Source: Cercis canadensis
Lineage: Eukaryota; Streptophyta; Magnoliopsida; Fabales; Fabaceae
Assembly: GCA_003255065.1 (NCBI GenBank)
Contig: QAOA01006962.1
Coordinates: 65,724 to 129,723 of the forward strand
Length of the DNA: 64,000 nt
Direction of reading: 5' to 3'
The notes beneath the pieces were generated by a model. The model was not told where the DNA came from. It saw nothing but the letters and a program-made list of their open reading frames with translations, and searched no databases. This document shows positions 1 to 11,160 of the stretch, piece after piece. The position numbers and the translations under genes were made by a program. How positions within the stretch are numbered: position 1 is the first letter of the stretch; each line of letters opens with the position of its first letter.

Positions 1-79
1 AAAAGTTACTGGCTTTGGGAAGTGAAAAATGCATAAGCATTTTCTATGGCAAAAACACAGATCCAAGCTGTGTTTTCCT

Positions 80-86
80 CTATAAA
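80..86 (+). promoter_or_regulatory. Possible TATA box of the MAIN-like gene
   Basis: TATAAAA lies about 260 bases before the first ATG of the MAIN-like pseudogene, with a pyrimidine-rich C/T tract (about 180-300) between them that looks like a plant 5' leader. The N at 217 sits in a C run inside this tract. The assignment rests on position only. Confidence 0.35.
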
Positions 87-799
87 ACACGGTTGGAAAC
101 CACATTTTCTTCCCAAAAAAATGCACCAGCATTTTCCACATTCCTGATGCTTGTCAGGTGTGTATTCCCCATGCTTGACTCCCTCTTCCCCACCCTTCAC
201 CCCCGCTCCCCCCCCCNCCCTCCCTCCGACCCCTTCATCTCCCCCTCATCCTCTCTCTCCCATTCCCCATCCCCTTGATCAAAGTTTCTCCCATCTCACA
301 TTCTTGACTCATATCCCTTTCAAGCATTCACTTTGCACTTAAATAAATGGCTAATTGTGAAGAAATTAGATCGGGACCAATAGATTCATCTGTCCTAACT
401 TTACAACCGATACATATTTCTACTGAAATATGGGACAATAAAGTTAGTAAATTTAAATTTAATCTTTTTAGTTTAGATTTGTTTAATTTAAATTGTTAGA
501 AATTTGTCTTGATTATTTTTTTTTGTAATTATTAAATTAATAGAATTAAATTATTAGTTTAGATATTTTTTTTAATTTGTGTTAGTGTTGTTTACATTTA
601 AAATTTTGTCTTCATTTATTAATTTAAATATTTTAGTAGTATCTATTAAATTTGTATAATTAAATTATTAATTTACGTTTCAGCAGTTATTGTTAAACTT
701 TGTAAATAAATGAGTTAGTTTAAATTTGTTATTAGGAATTATTAAATTAGCAAAGTAGTTATATTAAATTTGTGTTTTAGAGTTTATGGTTAAACTTTA

Positions 800-2165
800 T
801 TGTTTGTAATTTAATGGGTGTGGGTAAGGAGTTGGGGTTTAATGTTCGATGTTTAAGATTTGAGATTTTAGGTTAAGATTAAGATTTTGAGAACTAAGAT
901 TTGAGAGTTGGGGTTTTAGATTTGATAATTTAATTTAGGGTTTAAGTTGTTAGGTTTGATATTAGTGTATGGGGTTTGAGGTTTTAGATATAAGGTTTGA
1001 GATTTGGGGTTAAGATTTAGGATTCGATATTTTTTTGGTTTATGATTTGGAATTAGGTTTTGGGAATTAAGGGTATAGGGTTTAGGGTTTGAGAATATAA
1101 TTTGGGGTCTGTAGTTTAGATTTTAAGATTTATGGTGAAGGGATTAATTTTGTGGGTTTGGGGTTTAGGTATAACTTTATGGGCTTTGGTGTTTAGGGTT
1201 ACTTTTTCAATTTAGGGTTTAAGATTTGGAGTTTGATATTTGGGTTTCAGAATTATAGTTTGGGGTTTGGAGTTAGAATTCATGGATTAGGGTTTGAGAT
1301 TTAGAATCTAGGGTTTAGAATTCAAAAATTGGGGTTTGGAGTCAAGATTTGTAGATTAGGGTTTTGGTTTAGAATTTAAGGTTTGAGTTTTAGACTTTGG
1401 TGGTTTGGGGTTTAAGTTATAGGTTAGGATTATGATTTCATAATTTAGGGTTTAGGGTTTAATATTTGGGTTTTGGGATTAGAGGTTGGGGTTTGGTGTT
1501 TAAGGTTCAGAGATTAGGGTTTGTTGTTTAAGGTTTGGAGTTTATAGTTATGTGTTTAGGGATCATAGATTATGGTTTGTTGTTTAGGGTTCAGAGATTA
1601 GGGTTTCGAGTCAAAATTTTGAGATTAGGATTTGGGTTTTAGAATTTGGAATGTATGATTGGTGGTTCGGGGATTTGGATTTTTGGATTTGGGTTTAGGG
1701 TTTTGAGGGTTAGGCTTCATATATTAAGGTTTAGCATTTGAGTACTAGGGTTTAGAGTTTGGGGTGAAATTTTTGGGTTCGTTGTATGGGGTTAGAAGTT
1801 TGGATTTAAGGTTTAATGCTTGGGGTTTAATATTTAGGGTTTGTGAGTAGCAATTCAAGTTTAGGGTTTAGGGCTACGAGATTAGGGTTTAAGGTTTGGT
1901 ATTAAAGATTAGGGTTTAGGATTTAGGACTTGGGTTTAGGGTTTTGAGTGTTAGGGTTCAAAAATTATGGTTTGAGGTTTAGAATTTAGTATTTAAGAAT
2001 TAGGGTTTTGAGGGTTAGGGTTCAAAGATCAAGGTTTAGGATTAAAAATTAGGGTTTGAGATTTAGGATTTATGATTTGGGGTTAGAATTTGTAAAATAG
2101 GGTTTAAAGTTTACTAATTAGGGTTTGGGTGATTGGTTGTAGTTGAGGGTTTGGGGTTTGGTTTA
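800..2165 (+). repeat. Degenerate telomere-like (TTTAGGG-type) array
   Basis: About 1.4 kb of irregular repeats of the GGTTTAGGGTTTGAG kind, G-rich strand on +. The units vary too much for a true telomere tract. The array lies between exon 1 and the main domain of the MAIN-like pseudogene, so it occupies the position of its first intron. No open frame crosses it. Confidence 0.8.
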
Positions 2166-2873
2166 GGGTTTGAGGTTTAATTTATGGGCTTTATGGTGTT
2201 TTGTTTATGTCAATATATTTATTGTTTTAATAAATACTTTTTTTGATTTATGTTGGGGACCGCAACTGATTCGCCATCGTTCTCATAAGATAGATCCCCC
2301 AGATCAGAGATTGATTCCATATCATCTGAGAGCGGGGTTTGGTGCAGTTTATTGTATCAGTCCTATGCAATTAGACATTCAATTTTTGTCTGCATTGGTG
2401 GAGCGGTGGTATCCAAAGACACACACGTTCCATATACCCTTCGAAGAGTGCACAATAACCCTCCAAGACGTGGAAATAATATTAGGGCTCAGTGTAAATG
2501 GTATTGTTGTTGGCGGACGGAGCTTCCATCCACTATGGCACGATGAGATTAGATGTTTATTAGGAGTGGTGTCTGCGTAGAATACCATTTCTAGTTCTCT
2601 GGTCTGATTATCTTGGTTGAAGAACACATTCCGTAACTACCCACATGATGCGTCGCCACATGTATTGGAGTATTATGCGAGGGCATATATTTCGGCTCCT
2701 GGCTTATCCCAGATACTATTTGGAACTATGTGCATTTAATGTACTTGGAGCTGTTAAAGGACCTGCACGCAGCTGGCAGATGCAGTTGGGGTTCGGCTAT
2801 ACTTTCTAATTTGTATCGGACCTTGTGCAACCTTGCTCTTGGGCGTGGCATGGATTATGGAGGGTGCTTAGTC

Positions 2874-2953
2874 CTCCTACAGGCATGGGCATATGAGAGA
2901 TTCCCTACTTTGTCTCCTACAGGCATGGGCGTATGAGAGATTCCTTACTTTGT
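2874..2953 (+). repeat. 40-bp tandem duplication in an exon
   Basis: Two adjacent 40-bp copies (2874-2913 and 2914-2953) begin CTCCTACAGGCATGGGC and differ at two or three positions. They duplicate the codons for LLQAWAYERF in the MAIN-like gene and shift its frame. No N separates them, so this looks like a real slippage or unequal-exchange event. Confidence 0.8.
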
Positions 2954-4549
2954 CTCCGTACCCCCAGATGTTCTTGTGCCTTTTACCAAATATGTCACGA
3001 GCAAGTGAGTATAATTAATTTTAATTTTTTTAAATACATAGTTATATGTTGTTGGATTTAATTAGAAGTTCAATTTATATATAAGGTGGCGACGCCCACT
3101 AAGTTATGCCCACATCTTCAACTTCAACAAAAATCATATGGGCTATCGTCAGGCTTTTGATCGGCTTAACAGTGATGAGGTTAGTGAATCCTACGTATTT
3201 GTAATTATATTGTTATTGAGTAAATATAGATGTTGTATGCTTAAAATTTATAATTAATATTTTGTCAATGTACAGGTTGTGTGGCAACCGTACTTGAACT
3301 TTCAATTGCCACCATTTTGTACTGCTGAACGCCATATATTGACTACTCGGGTGCCCCTGAGTTCATTTAATGTGATAGAGGGACACTACCCGGATTGAGT
3401 TATGCGTCAATTTGGCGGCTTGCAGGCCATTCCGGCTCCTCCCTCAGAGTACGATGATGAGTTGGAGACGTGTACCATTAGGGGGAAGCAGGATACATAA
3501 TGGACCATCATACACTACGCACACGATCGGCAGTGGGACAACCGGCGACTGAGCTTAGTTATCCCAACACTGGGCTTGGGTGTTTCAGAAGATTACCTGT
3601 CGTGGTATCTTCGCATCACTCGGCAGTGGATTAGTTCACATAGTGCCGCCCATGGTGTTCAGGTTAGTGTTTTGTGTCATATTTGATTTCATCAAATAAT
3701 AGCATGAATTATTTCTAACTTTTAAATGTATGTTATTTACAAGATGACAGGCGTTGTGACCAGTAGTATCCACCACAACATACTCCACACCACCAGCATC
3801 CACACCAGCAGATTCCACCGCATAGGCCTCCACCGCAGCAGGCTCAATCACATCAGGCTCCAACATTCCATGCTCCTGACCCGTGTGCGCCTTTGACTCA
3901 TGAGCAATGGGCTACATTGTAGCAGGAGCTGCAGGAAGCGATGTAGGCGTCTCAGAGGGCGTCGATGGAGGAGTTGCTCACACGGTGGGGCATTATCCCA
4001 CCTGATGTTGGCAGCCAACAGGGAGATTGAGCCCCACCGTGAACTGATGTTCCACGTGTTCTGATTGGTGATACTTCGATTAAGGCGTTGTCATCAGGGT
4101 CAGGGTCCAGGTCGTCTAATTGGTGTTTGAGGTCATCGCGTGGTTCTAGGAGGCGAGGTGATGCTTCCACCTCTGCACCCCGTTTGAATTTGCAGTCCCA
4201 GTTTGCGCAGCCGTAGTTAACAGTGGACATGATGGGCGTCTAGGTTCTCCTCCAATTAATGTATTCGGCACTAATATGGGTGCACCCCCATCAGCCGAGG
4301 ATGTACATTTGGTTATGGGTCTCACAGTTGGCCATGCTACTGGACCTGCTGTAGATTGTTATGTACCTGACCCAGTATACGAGACTCCCATGCCACGTCC
4401 TTGTACCTATCCTACAGAGCAGGATGGTCAACATATACAGTTTTCTAATTTTGTTGATCCAAATATAGTGGACACCAAAATCCCAGATCAACAAGATACA
4501 GACCCAGATCGTTTTTTCCTTTAGTATATTTTTGTTCATTGTTGTATAT

Positions 4550-4732
4550 AGTTGGGGCAAGAAAAGCAATTGGAATTCTGAATCTCGTAATGCAAATCAA
4601 AATATACACTGGGGACAACTTTTGATTGATGTAATCTACGCATTACATCAAATAAATGTTGTCCCTCTCCCAGTGGGTATTTTAATTTCCATTACGACAT
4701 TCAAATTTCCAATTGCTTTTCTTGCCCCAACT
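4550..4732. repeat. Near-perfect foldback (MIR-like hairpin or MITE)
   Basis: The left arm starts AGTTGGGGCAAGAAAAGCAA and the right arm ends with its complement, finishing CTTGCCCCAACT at 4732. Pairing continues with few mismatches over roughly 85 bases to GATGTAAT (4628-4635), loop CTACGC (4636-4641) and ATTACATC (4642-4649). It begins 26 bases after the stop of the MAIN-like frame. I see no convincing target duplication, so a MIRNA-type inverted duplication and a foldback MITE are both possible. Confidence 0.8.
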
Positions 4733-5321
4733 GGACTATTAAGTTCCATCATCAATTAGACTAGAACTTTCGTAATTATGTTTCTTATTCTCTTATGAGG
4801 ATTGTGTTTACTCAAATTATTTAGAAAGATGAGACATTTAGTATATTGCAATAACCACTTATTTACATCATAATGTCAATTTACTTGATGTCATTCAGAA
4901 TCTTGTCGAACATTAAAAACGAAGTCTAAATTGAAATGATGGTAATTGTCGATTAGAGTGTTTTTTCACATTCATAATCATCATTAAACTTTGGTAACAA
5001 CCAGACTATTCGACCCCGATATACGTCGCGTGTTCTGTGCATTTAGTATGACCCTATTTAATTTCAAAATTAGAAAAATAATAAACTTATTTTGCAAGTA
5101 ATCAAAAATAAACGCACACTTCCGACAATACAAGATCTGAACCGTCCAAGTTTCAATCATCCTTTCCAAGATGTCATTACCAAGAACACCGCGGGAGCCA
5201 ACAAAAGCTTCATTAACGACGATGACTCAGCAAGGTTTGGTGGAAACTAAAAAGCCACTAATATTTGCTACTCACTTGCTATGGCCTAGAGTCATAACCC
5301 AAAATTTGATGCTACTTTACG
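4733..5321. other. Gene-free AT-rich stretch
   Basis: I recognise no coding family, RNA gene or terminal repeat here. Short open frames are unlike any protein I know. Confidence 0.5.
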
Positions 5322-5875
5322 ATGGCGGGTTCTGGCAAGAGTAGCAGTAATAATAGTAAATACTTGAACCCATAGGAGCTTCAATTCCAGGAAAAAGGTC
5401 TTCAACTCTATCGCCTTCTCTGGTATGTGAGCATATTTTTTCCTACCCACAACTTTTTTTCTTTTCTCTATTTCGTAAAAGTTTTCTTTTGTTAAATATC
5501 AGGTTGATTGCTAAGAATATATTTTTCATTTTAGATTGTATCCTTCATGTTTTACTTACATTTTAATATATGTGCATACAAAACTGAGTTAAAAGCCATT
5601 GGTGTGAAAGTTGATCCCAAGGATGTTTGGTGTAAACGTCTATCATCCTGTAAATAACATACATTTAGAATGTAAGTAATCAGGTGCATCGCCCAAGTCC
5701 GGTGCCAAGATAACTAACCTTAGTCGACGGTTAGTAAAACATCTTTCTATCAACTTTGACACCAATAGCTTAAAAACTCATTTTTCTATGCTCACATACT
5801 AGAGAGGGCATTAGAGTTCAAGACCTTTTTTCTTGCAATTGAAGCATCTATGGGTTCAAGTATTAAGAATGACTA
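5322..5875. repeat. Inverted duplication around an exon-like fragment
   Basis: An ATG at 5322 opens a frame reading MAGSGKSS, then a stop (TAG), then ELQFQEKGLQLYRLLW before a possible GTATGT donor at about 5431. The same stretch returns inverted at about 5790-5875 (tail ATGGGTTCAAGTATTAAGAA). An inner pair, CATTGGTGTGAAAGTTGAT near 5597-5615 and its complement near 5749-5768, nests inside. The frame may be an old gene start, but I do not recognise the family. The inverted arms are directly visible with roughly 80-90% match by eye. Confidence 0.6.
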
Positions 5876-6525
5876 TAACAATAACCATTGTGAGAAACCA
5901 TACTTAGGATCTACAATACAAAGTAAGTTTTGAATGCCTAAAGCAAATTCCTGGTTTTGAATGGCTGAGGTAAAGTCGAAGGTTAAATTTTATAGGTTTA
6001 TAAAATCACGTTCTCACAAACTAACAGAACAATTGATTATTATGCTATATGCTTTAGTCTCACATAAAATCTGCACATTACCACTTAAATATTAGTATGT
6101 TACTTCATTAGGTAAAAGATTTTATTCTAAAGGCCCCTCCATGCCTTGTTATTTGAGTTATACTACTTGCATATTCTTTTACATATTGTTACTTTCACTC
6201 AATATAAGTTTCAAGATGTTGATTTCAGTTGGTTGAACTGATTACCATTAGCTAGAATGTGAAATTTTACTTTGTGATGCGTGATTTTGAATTGATTAGC
6301 ATTGCTAGCTAAAGGTAATATATATATATATATATNTTTGAGTTTGTATTAGAGGTTTTAGTTCATTGGGTTGCTTGGAATGGAAGTTGCTGTTTTCTGA
6401 GCTTAGGATTTAGATTTGGTGGTTCTCTTTGCTCTCATCCATTCCTCGCAAGTTGCAGTATAGTTTGCTATAGTTTAATAAGTCTGCTAGAGGTAGTACT
6501 ATTTCTTTTTTCTTTCTCGTAATCT

Positions 6526-7256
6526 TTAACTCCTCAGCTCTAATATTGCCAATCTTCCTTTATCAACTCTAGGTCAATTTCACTCTTCCAAATGTAGTTT
6601 TCAAGACAAAATTAAGAAATTATGCCTTGACAAATTAGATTCTTTAGACAGTATTTCTTTCTTTATTTAGTTATAAATGTATGCTATTTTTTGTTTCGAT
6701 GTATCTAAGAATAATTTTTCGGCATGATTTCATGCATTATTGTTGCTAATTATTTATGGACTGCAAAGTATGGTGTCTTCTCTGTCCCATTCTCAGCATT
6801 GAAAGTATAATAAGCCTGGCTGCCATGACATTATACTAATTCTGAAGACTCGAGCGGAAAAGAATGCTAAAAGGAAGGTTTTCAACTCAATGAAGAAAAC
6901 AAGTGATGTGGCCAATAGCAAGAAGAAAACTTGGAATGAAAAAGAAGGATTCACCATTCTTAATGCCCTTGTCAACTACTACAAAATTTGGAAAGACGAT
7001 CCTGATGGATTCTTCAGTCTTGTTAGAGGTTCTCTAGAAGGAGAAGTGACAAAACAACAATTCTCTACTGGAATCAAGCGGCTGAGAATTGTTGTTTTGT
7101 CACTTCTCCTTCAAGAAAACCTCTAACAAAAGTGTAGAATCCATGTTCTTCTTTCCAAATTTTTTAGAGTGAAATTGACCTAGAGTTGATAAAGGGAGAT
7201 AAATTGGCGATTTTTCAAGAAAGTTGGAACAGAATTAGAGCTGAGGAGTTAAAGAT
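6526..7256. repeat. Complex inverted duplication of the GeBP fragment
   Basis: Two inverted pairs are visible. The inner pair is 6982-7065 against 7084-7164, with an 18-nt loop; the arms share GAAGGAGAAGTGACAAAACA and most flanking bases. The outer pair is about 6526-6595 against 7162-7256, sharing TTATCAACTCTAGGTCAATT and TTTAACTCCTCAGCTCTAAT in opposite orientation. The order along + is B-inverted, A, A-inverted, B. Confidence 0.85.
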
Positions 7257-7400
7257 AGGCCTGGATGCGGAGATGCACAAGGCAGCCTTGGAAACAAGCA
7301 ATATTGAGTCTGAAGGCTATTTGGTTATTTGGAGAAACAATATGAGAAAGATTCATGTAGAGTTGACATATTTTACTGTGCAAATGACTTTGATGTTTAA
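6840..7400 (+). pseudogene. GeBP-like (DUF573) transcription factor fragment
   Basis: The translation from about 6845 has a basic stretch, then KKKTWNEKEGFTILNALVNY, DDPDGFFSLVRGSLEGEV and TKQQFSTGIKRLR. This is the pattern of the GeBP/STOREKEEPER DNA-binding domain (W-x-E-x-[DE]... ILxG... K-x-Q-[LF]...KI+RL), known in plant nuclear transcription regulators. Just after IKRLR (7084) the sequence turns back into an inverted copy of itself, so the frame ends in unrelated residues at 7126. From 7186 a second forward part reads FQESWNRIRAEELKIGLDAEM, resembling the region after the domain. No start, zipper or full gene is present, so this is a rearranged fragment, not an active gene. The call rests on pattern recognition of a short domain. 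Confidence 0.6.
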
Positions 7401-7619
7401 GTCTAAAGAGAATTTAAGAAAAATTTCAATCATTTTTATCAATAGAAAACTTTCAATAACTATTAGGATGAATTTCATGGTTTCTTGTAGTTCAACAGTG
7501 ACTCAGGCACCTTGTATTTTTAAAAGATTAATATTCTATTGCATCTTGTTGTTGTGCTTCATTGCATTCCCCTACAAGAAAGCTAAATTCCTATATGTAA
7601 GATGCAAACTTGCCTTGTC

Positions 7620-8255
7620 CTGCCATAGCTTCTAGAATTACATAGTAAACAAGACCAGCATGAGAATCTTGAATCTGATTTTAGAAAGACACATAAAAAA
7701 TTCACTAGTAAATGCTAGTTGTATGTTCATCCAAATGCTTTATGCATATTTCAATCTAATGAATAACTTGTTTGCTGGTTGTTGCCCAAGTCTTTGAGGG
7801 AAGATTATGTAAGTATTTCTTTCTCCTTGCTTTATAAACTGCAGAGCATCTTTTGAAGAATAAATATACTCCCTATGAGGTTATATAGATCTAAATTCTG
7901 TCCACTGATCCACCACTTGCTGTTCAGGCCATGTCCATTGTTATTGTATGAAGGTCTTGTTTTCCTTCATTTTACAGAGCATTTTTCATTAAAAAAATGA
8001 AAAACAATAGGAATGTTTCTTGGCCAAATAGAATGGGCTCTCACTTAATACAAAAATGCAATTGTTTCATTTAAGATACTTAACTCTTTGATATCATGTT
8101 TTGCTCTTGTTTCTGGAATGGCATAGCAAGAAAATCCAGCATCAGAATTTTGAATCTGTTTGCAGAAAGTCACATGGAAAATTCATCTGTAATGCAATCT
8201 AATGTTTGTTCATCTTTGGCAAATACTTTATGTAGATTTTATTCTAATGAATAAC
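7620..8255 (+). repeat. Diverged direct repeat of about 140 bp
   Basis: About 7625-7770 and 8115-8252 both run from an AGAATCTTGAATCTG-like start through AATTCA, GTTCATC and CTTTATG to TCTAATGAATAACTTGTT. The copies differ by small indels. No coding content is recognised here or in the rest of 7640-9070. Confidence 0.6.
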
Positions 8256-9078
8256 TTGTTATCTCCTTCCACTGATCTAACCATTCAGCATATCATTCAA
8301 ACCTTACTGCTTTTTGTTGTCGTCTTTCTGCAGCTATTATGCTTTTCTGCATAATATTTTGCTATGTTCCTACTATTACTCAATCTTCAATTGCTATTTT
8401 GGCCAAATGACAAGCTGCTGAGACTTTCTTTGTTTATTCTTCTTTCTGTTAATCAAACTCTATGCTTTTTACCAAAAGCTTCTCGGTCCTTCATAGTTTT
8501 GTTCAACTTACCTTCTCAGCTATTTTAGCATTGCACTTTTTATTCTGCTTTCTTTCTTTGCCATCTGTGTTCAGATTAGGATTTGTAGCTTCTTGATTTG
8601 GCTCTTCTATATCCTGGATCTGTTTTTGATTGACAATTCTTCCCATAATTTTAAACTTTATAGGTCTAGCTTCTTAAAGGAACCTTTTAAGTAACATAGT
8701 TCTGTCAAAGTTAATAGCCTCCATAAGAGCAGATTTATGGTTGTCAAAGTTCATTTACACATCTCCATCTGTTTTCATCTCACTTTCTTGAATAATGCAA
8801 TATATCATTTCTAGCTCTATGTTTGATACGCTTAGCTCTATATATCATTGTAAAATCTATTGCATAAATTACCATGTGTGGAACATAAGCTCTTATTAGA
8901 ACTCTTGGATCTGTAGCCATGGATGTTCTTATGCTAACTGTTGAGTGGATTTTATTTTCACTCTTTAGGTATCTTTAGTTTAATATTTTGTATGTTTCTT
9001 GAGGAATTTTAGTTTTAAATAATCTGCTTTTGTTAATTTGTAGGTTTGATTTAAAATATACAGTTTTCAAGTTTTAAG

Positions 9079-10435
9079 TGAAGAAATGGCACAATTTAGA
9101 ACCCAGAGAAAGAGACAAAACGCCTCAGCGCTAAAACCATAGAGCTGCAGCGCTTGTAATGGGCAATTGGCATGCTTCAAGCAGTAACTCAGCGCATCAA
9201 CGCCCGATTTCTAGCGCCCCAGCACCCATTCATGCGCGCGCCAGTGCATTGTTCCAGAAAGACAGAGCAGCAGCGCTCCAGATCAGGCGCCCCTGCCTCG
9301 TACGCAAAAGCTTTGCTCCAGAGCCAAAGTGCACCAGCACTCTTTGCCCAGGGCGTCATCACTCCTTTCTGCTCTTCATCACCCAAGTTCCAGTGAATTA
9401 GTGCCGCATCGCCTTGTGCCTTGGCGCACTAGCGCCCGCGACCAAGATTTTTCCCACCAGCTGAAATGCCTAGGCGCTTGATTTTAAGAGCTACGGCGCC
9501 CGAAGTGAAGTTTTGAGGCGGCAACAATTTCACTCTTAATTAAATTAGGATTTTTGTAAATAATATAAATAGGACTCAGGTTTAGAATTAGGACTTTTGA
9601 CTTTTTGCATCTAGACGTTTTTGGAGAGAAAAAAGATAGCAAGGCAAGGAAGGAAGCAAGGATTGGTGGTAGCAAATATGGGCTTCTACTCTGAGTTTTA
9701 TTTTTTTCCCCTCTCATCTATGTCTAAAATTTATTCAATCATGTCTTTCACTTTTGCCATGAACTAATTTATTTTTCTAGGGTTACGATGTAGCTTAACT
9801 ATGAATGGTTGAAATTTTTAGTGAATTGATCTATGTTTTATCTTTTCTATTTGAATGTTTATCTTAATCTTAAAACCTCTAATTAACTGGTCATTGATTA
9901 GTTGATAGGTTAATTACAATGAGACCAAGAGAAGATTTGTATGTCCAGTTCATTGGGATAAATATCATAGGTTGCATGTAGGATAGAGATATACCTCCTT
10001 GGCCTTTGTAATCAATTAAAGAGATTCATAGAATTGAATGATTTTTCTGGTTATTCATAATTCACATAGACATATATTGGATTCATAACTTGGGAATACT
10101 TTCATTTGACCTTAAGAGAGGCTAATGCATAATTTAGGGAGTCTCGGCTAGCAAATTAGAAAGATAAATCTAGATTGAATAATTTAGGAAGAAAATATGG
10201 ATTAGTTATGGTGAAATCAAAAACATAGATACTTATCATTCATAGTTTAACCTCTTTTGATATTCTTGCATTTTAATTATTGCTCGATATCAATTGTTGA
10301 CATTTCTTAATTGTCTAGATAAAATTAGAATATACTCAATTTTGGTACTTATTAGCCATAGTCTCCGAAGGATAATACCCTACTTTCATTTTATTACTTA
10401 AAAACGATAATGTACAATTGCATTAGAGTTTTACA
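9079..10435 (+). mobile_element. Unclassified GC-shifted insertion, possible LTR
   Basis: Base composition jumps at about 9110-9500 to GC-rich, AGCGCC-rich sequence and returns to AT-rich with a TATAAATAG-like box near 9560. About 850 bases of non-coding sequence follow. A GC-rich head, an internal TATA box and a long AT-rich tail resemble a plant gypsy LTR, but I could not find matching ends, a primer site or a target duplication. Short open frames in the GC-rich part have no known motif. Confidence 0.3.
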
Positions 10436-10504
10436 CAACACTAACCAATGTGGAATTTGACCTCAATAGTTTTTCAAAATATTCCACATTTAAAGATGTT
10501 TTAA

Positions 10505-11160
10505 AAATGGCTTAAATGCAATTTTAGTTCCCCTATTTTAGCTATTTGAACGATTCAGTCCCTATATTTTCAAACAGGACTTTTCAGTTCCTCAAATTTC
10601 ACAAAATAAACAGATTGGTTAACACCCCTAACACTCTCAAAAAACTAATGGTGATGTTGACGTGGCATACACGTGGTTGACATGTAGTGGTGACATGGAA
10701 AAATTAAAATTTTTTTATTCACCCTTTCATTAATAGATTGTTGATAACTTAATATTATAATTACGGGGATTCTAAAAAAGATACTACATAGATATACTAT
10801 ACCACACTTACATGGCAAGCATATGTAATTTTTATATTTTATTGGATATTAAATATAATTTATCTTATTTTCTCAAACAAACTTGAAAATAGTTGACTTG
10901 TATACATGTCATTCACACATTAACTATTTTCATGTGGTATGATATATTACATAAATATCAAAAGTATCTAAGAAACCTCCTTATAATTATTGTCTAATTA
11001 AGGCCTAATTACAAAGAAACTCATGTGGCATACACATGGTTGACATATAACGGTGACACGGCAAAATTAAAATTTTTTATTCACCCTCTCATTAATAGAT
11101 TATTAATAACTTAATATTACAATTATTGTCTAATTAAGGCCTAATTACAAACAAATTACT
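10505..11160 (+). repeat. Direct repeats in a MITE-like stretch
   Basis: About 10640-10765 and 11025-11130 share TGGCATACAC, GGTTGACAT, the motif TTCACCCT, TCATTAATAGATT and AACTTAATATTA. The tract starts with the common plant terminal phrase GCAATTTTAGTTCCCCTATT (about 10520). I infer remnants of small non-coding DNA transposons. No complete inverted ends were found. Confidence 0.5.

Larger units (their letters stand above)
347..4524 (+). pseudogene. MAIN-like / plant mobile domain protein, decayed
   Basis: Exon 1 (347-442) encodes MANCEE, then GPIDSSVL and HISTEIWD, the typical N-terminus of MAIN-like proteins, and ends at a GTTAGT donor. After the telomere-like array, the mobile-domain core resumes at about 2245: RLIPYHLRAGFGAVY, then LSALVERWYPKTHTFHIP and ITLQDVEIILGLSVNG. 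It continues with MYLELLKDLHAAGR and GGCLVLLQAWAYERFPTLSP (about 2730-2950), YRQAFDRLNSDE (about 3140-3178) and VVWQPYLNF (from 3275). A Pro/Gln/His-rich tail leads to a last open stretch ending at 4524. In the family this domain occurs in host MAIN/MAIL proteins and in Mutator- and gypsy-type transposons. Stops lie at 2578 (TAG), 3396 (TGA) and 3498 (TAA), with frame changes near 2715 and 4230 and a 40-bp tandem duplication at 2874-2953. I infer a dead, probably transposon-associated copy. The family call is firm; exon edges are approximate. Confidence 0.8.

Noticed and set aside
800-2165. True telomere or chromosome end
   Set aside because: Units are highly irregular, coding sequence lies on both sides, and similar arrays recur inside transposons.
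2874-2953. Treating the 40-bp exon duplication as another assembly join
   Set aside because: No N is present and the copies carry point differences, so I keep it as a real local duplication.
9159-9401. Overlapping open frames in all directions in the GC-rich patch
   Set aside because: Frames open in several phases at once reflect GC-rich composition without stops. No motif, signal peptide or splice pattern is recognised.
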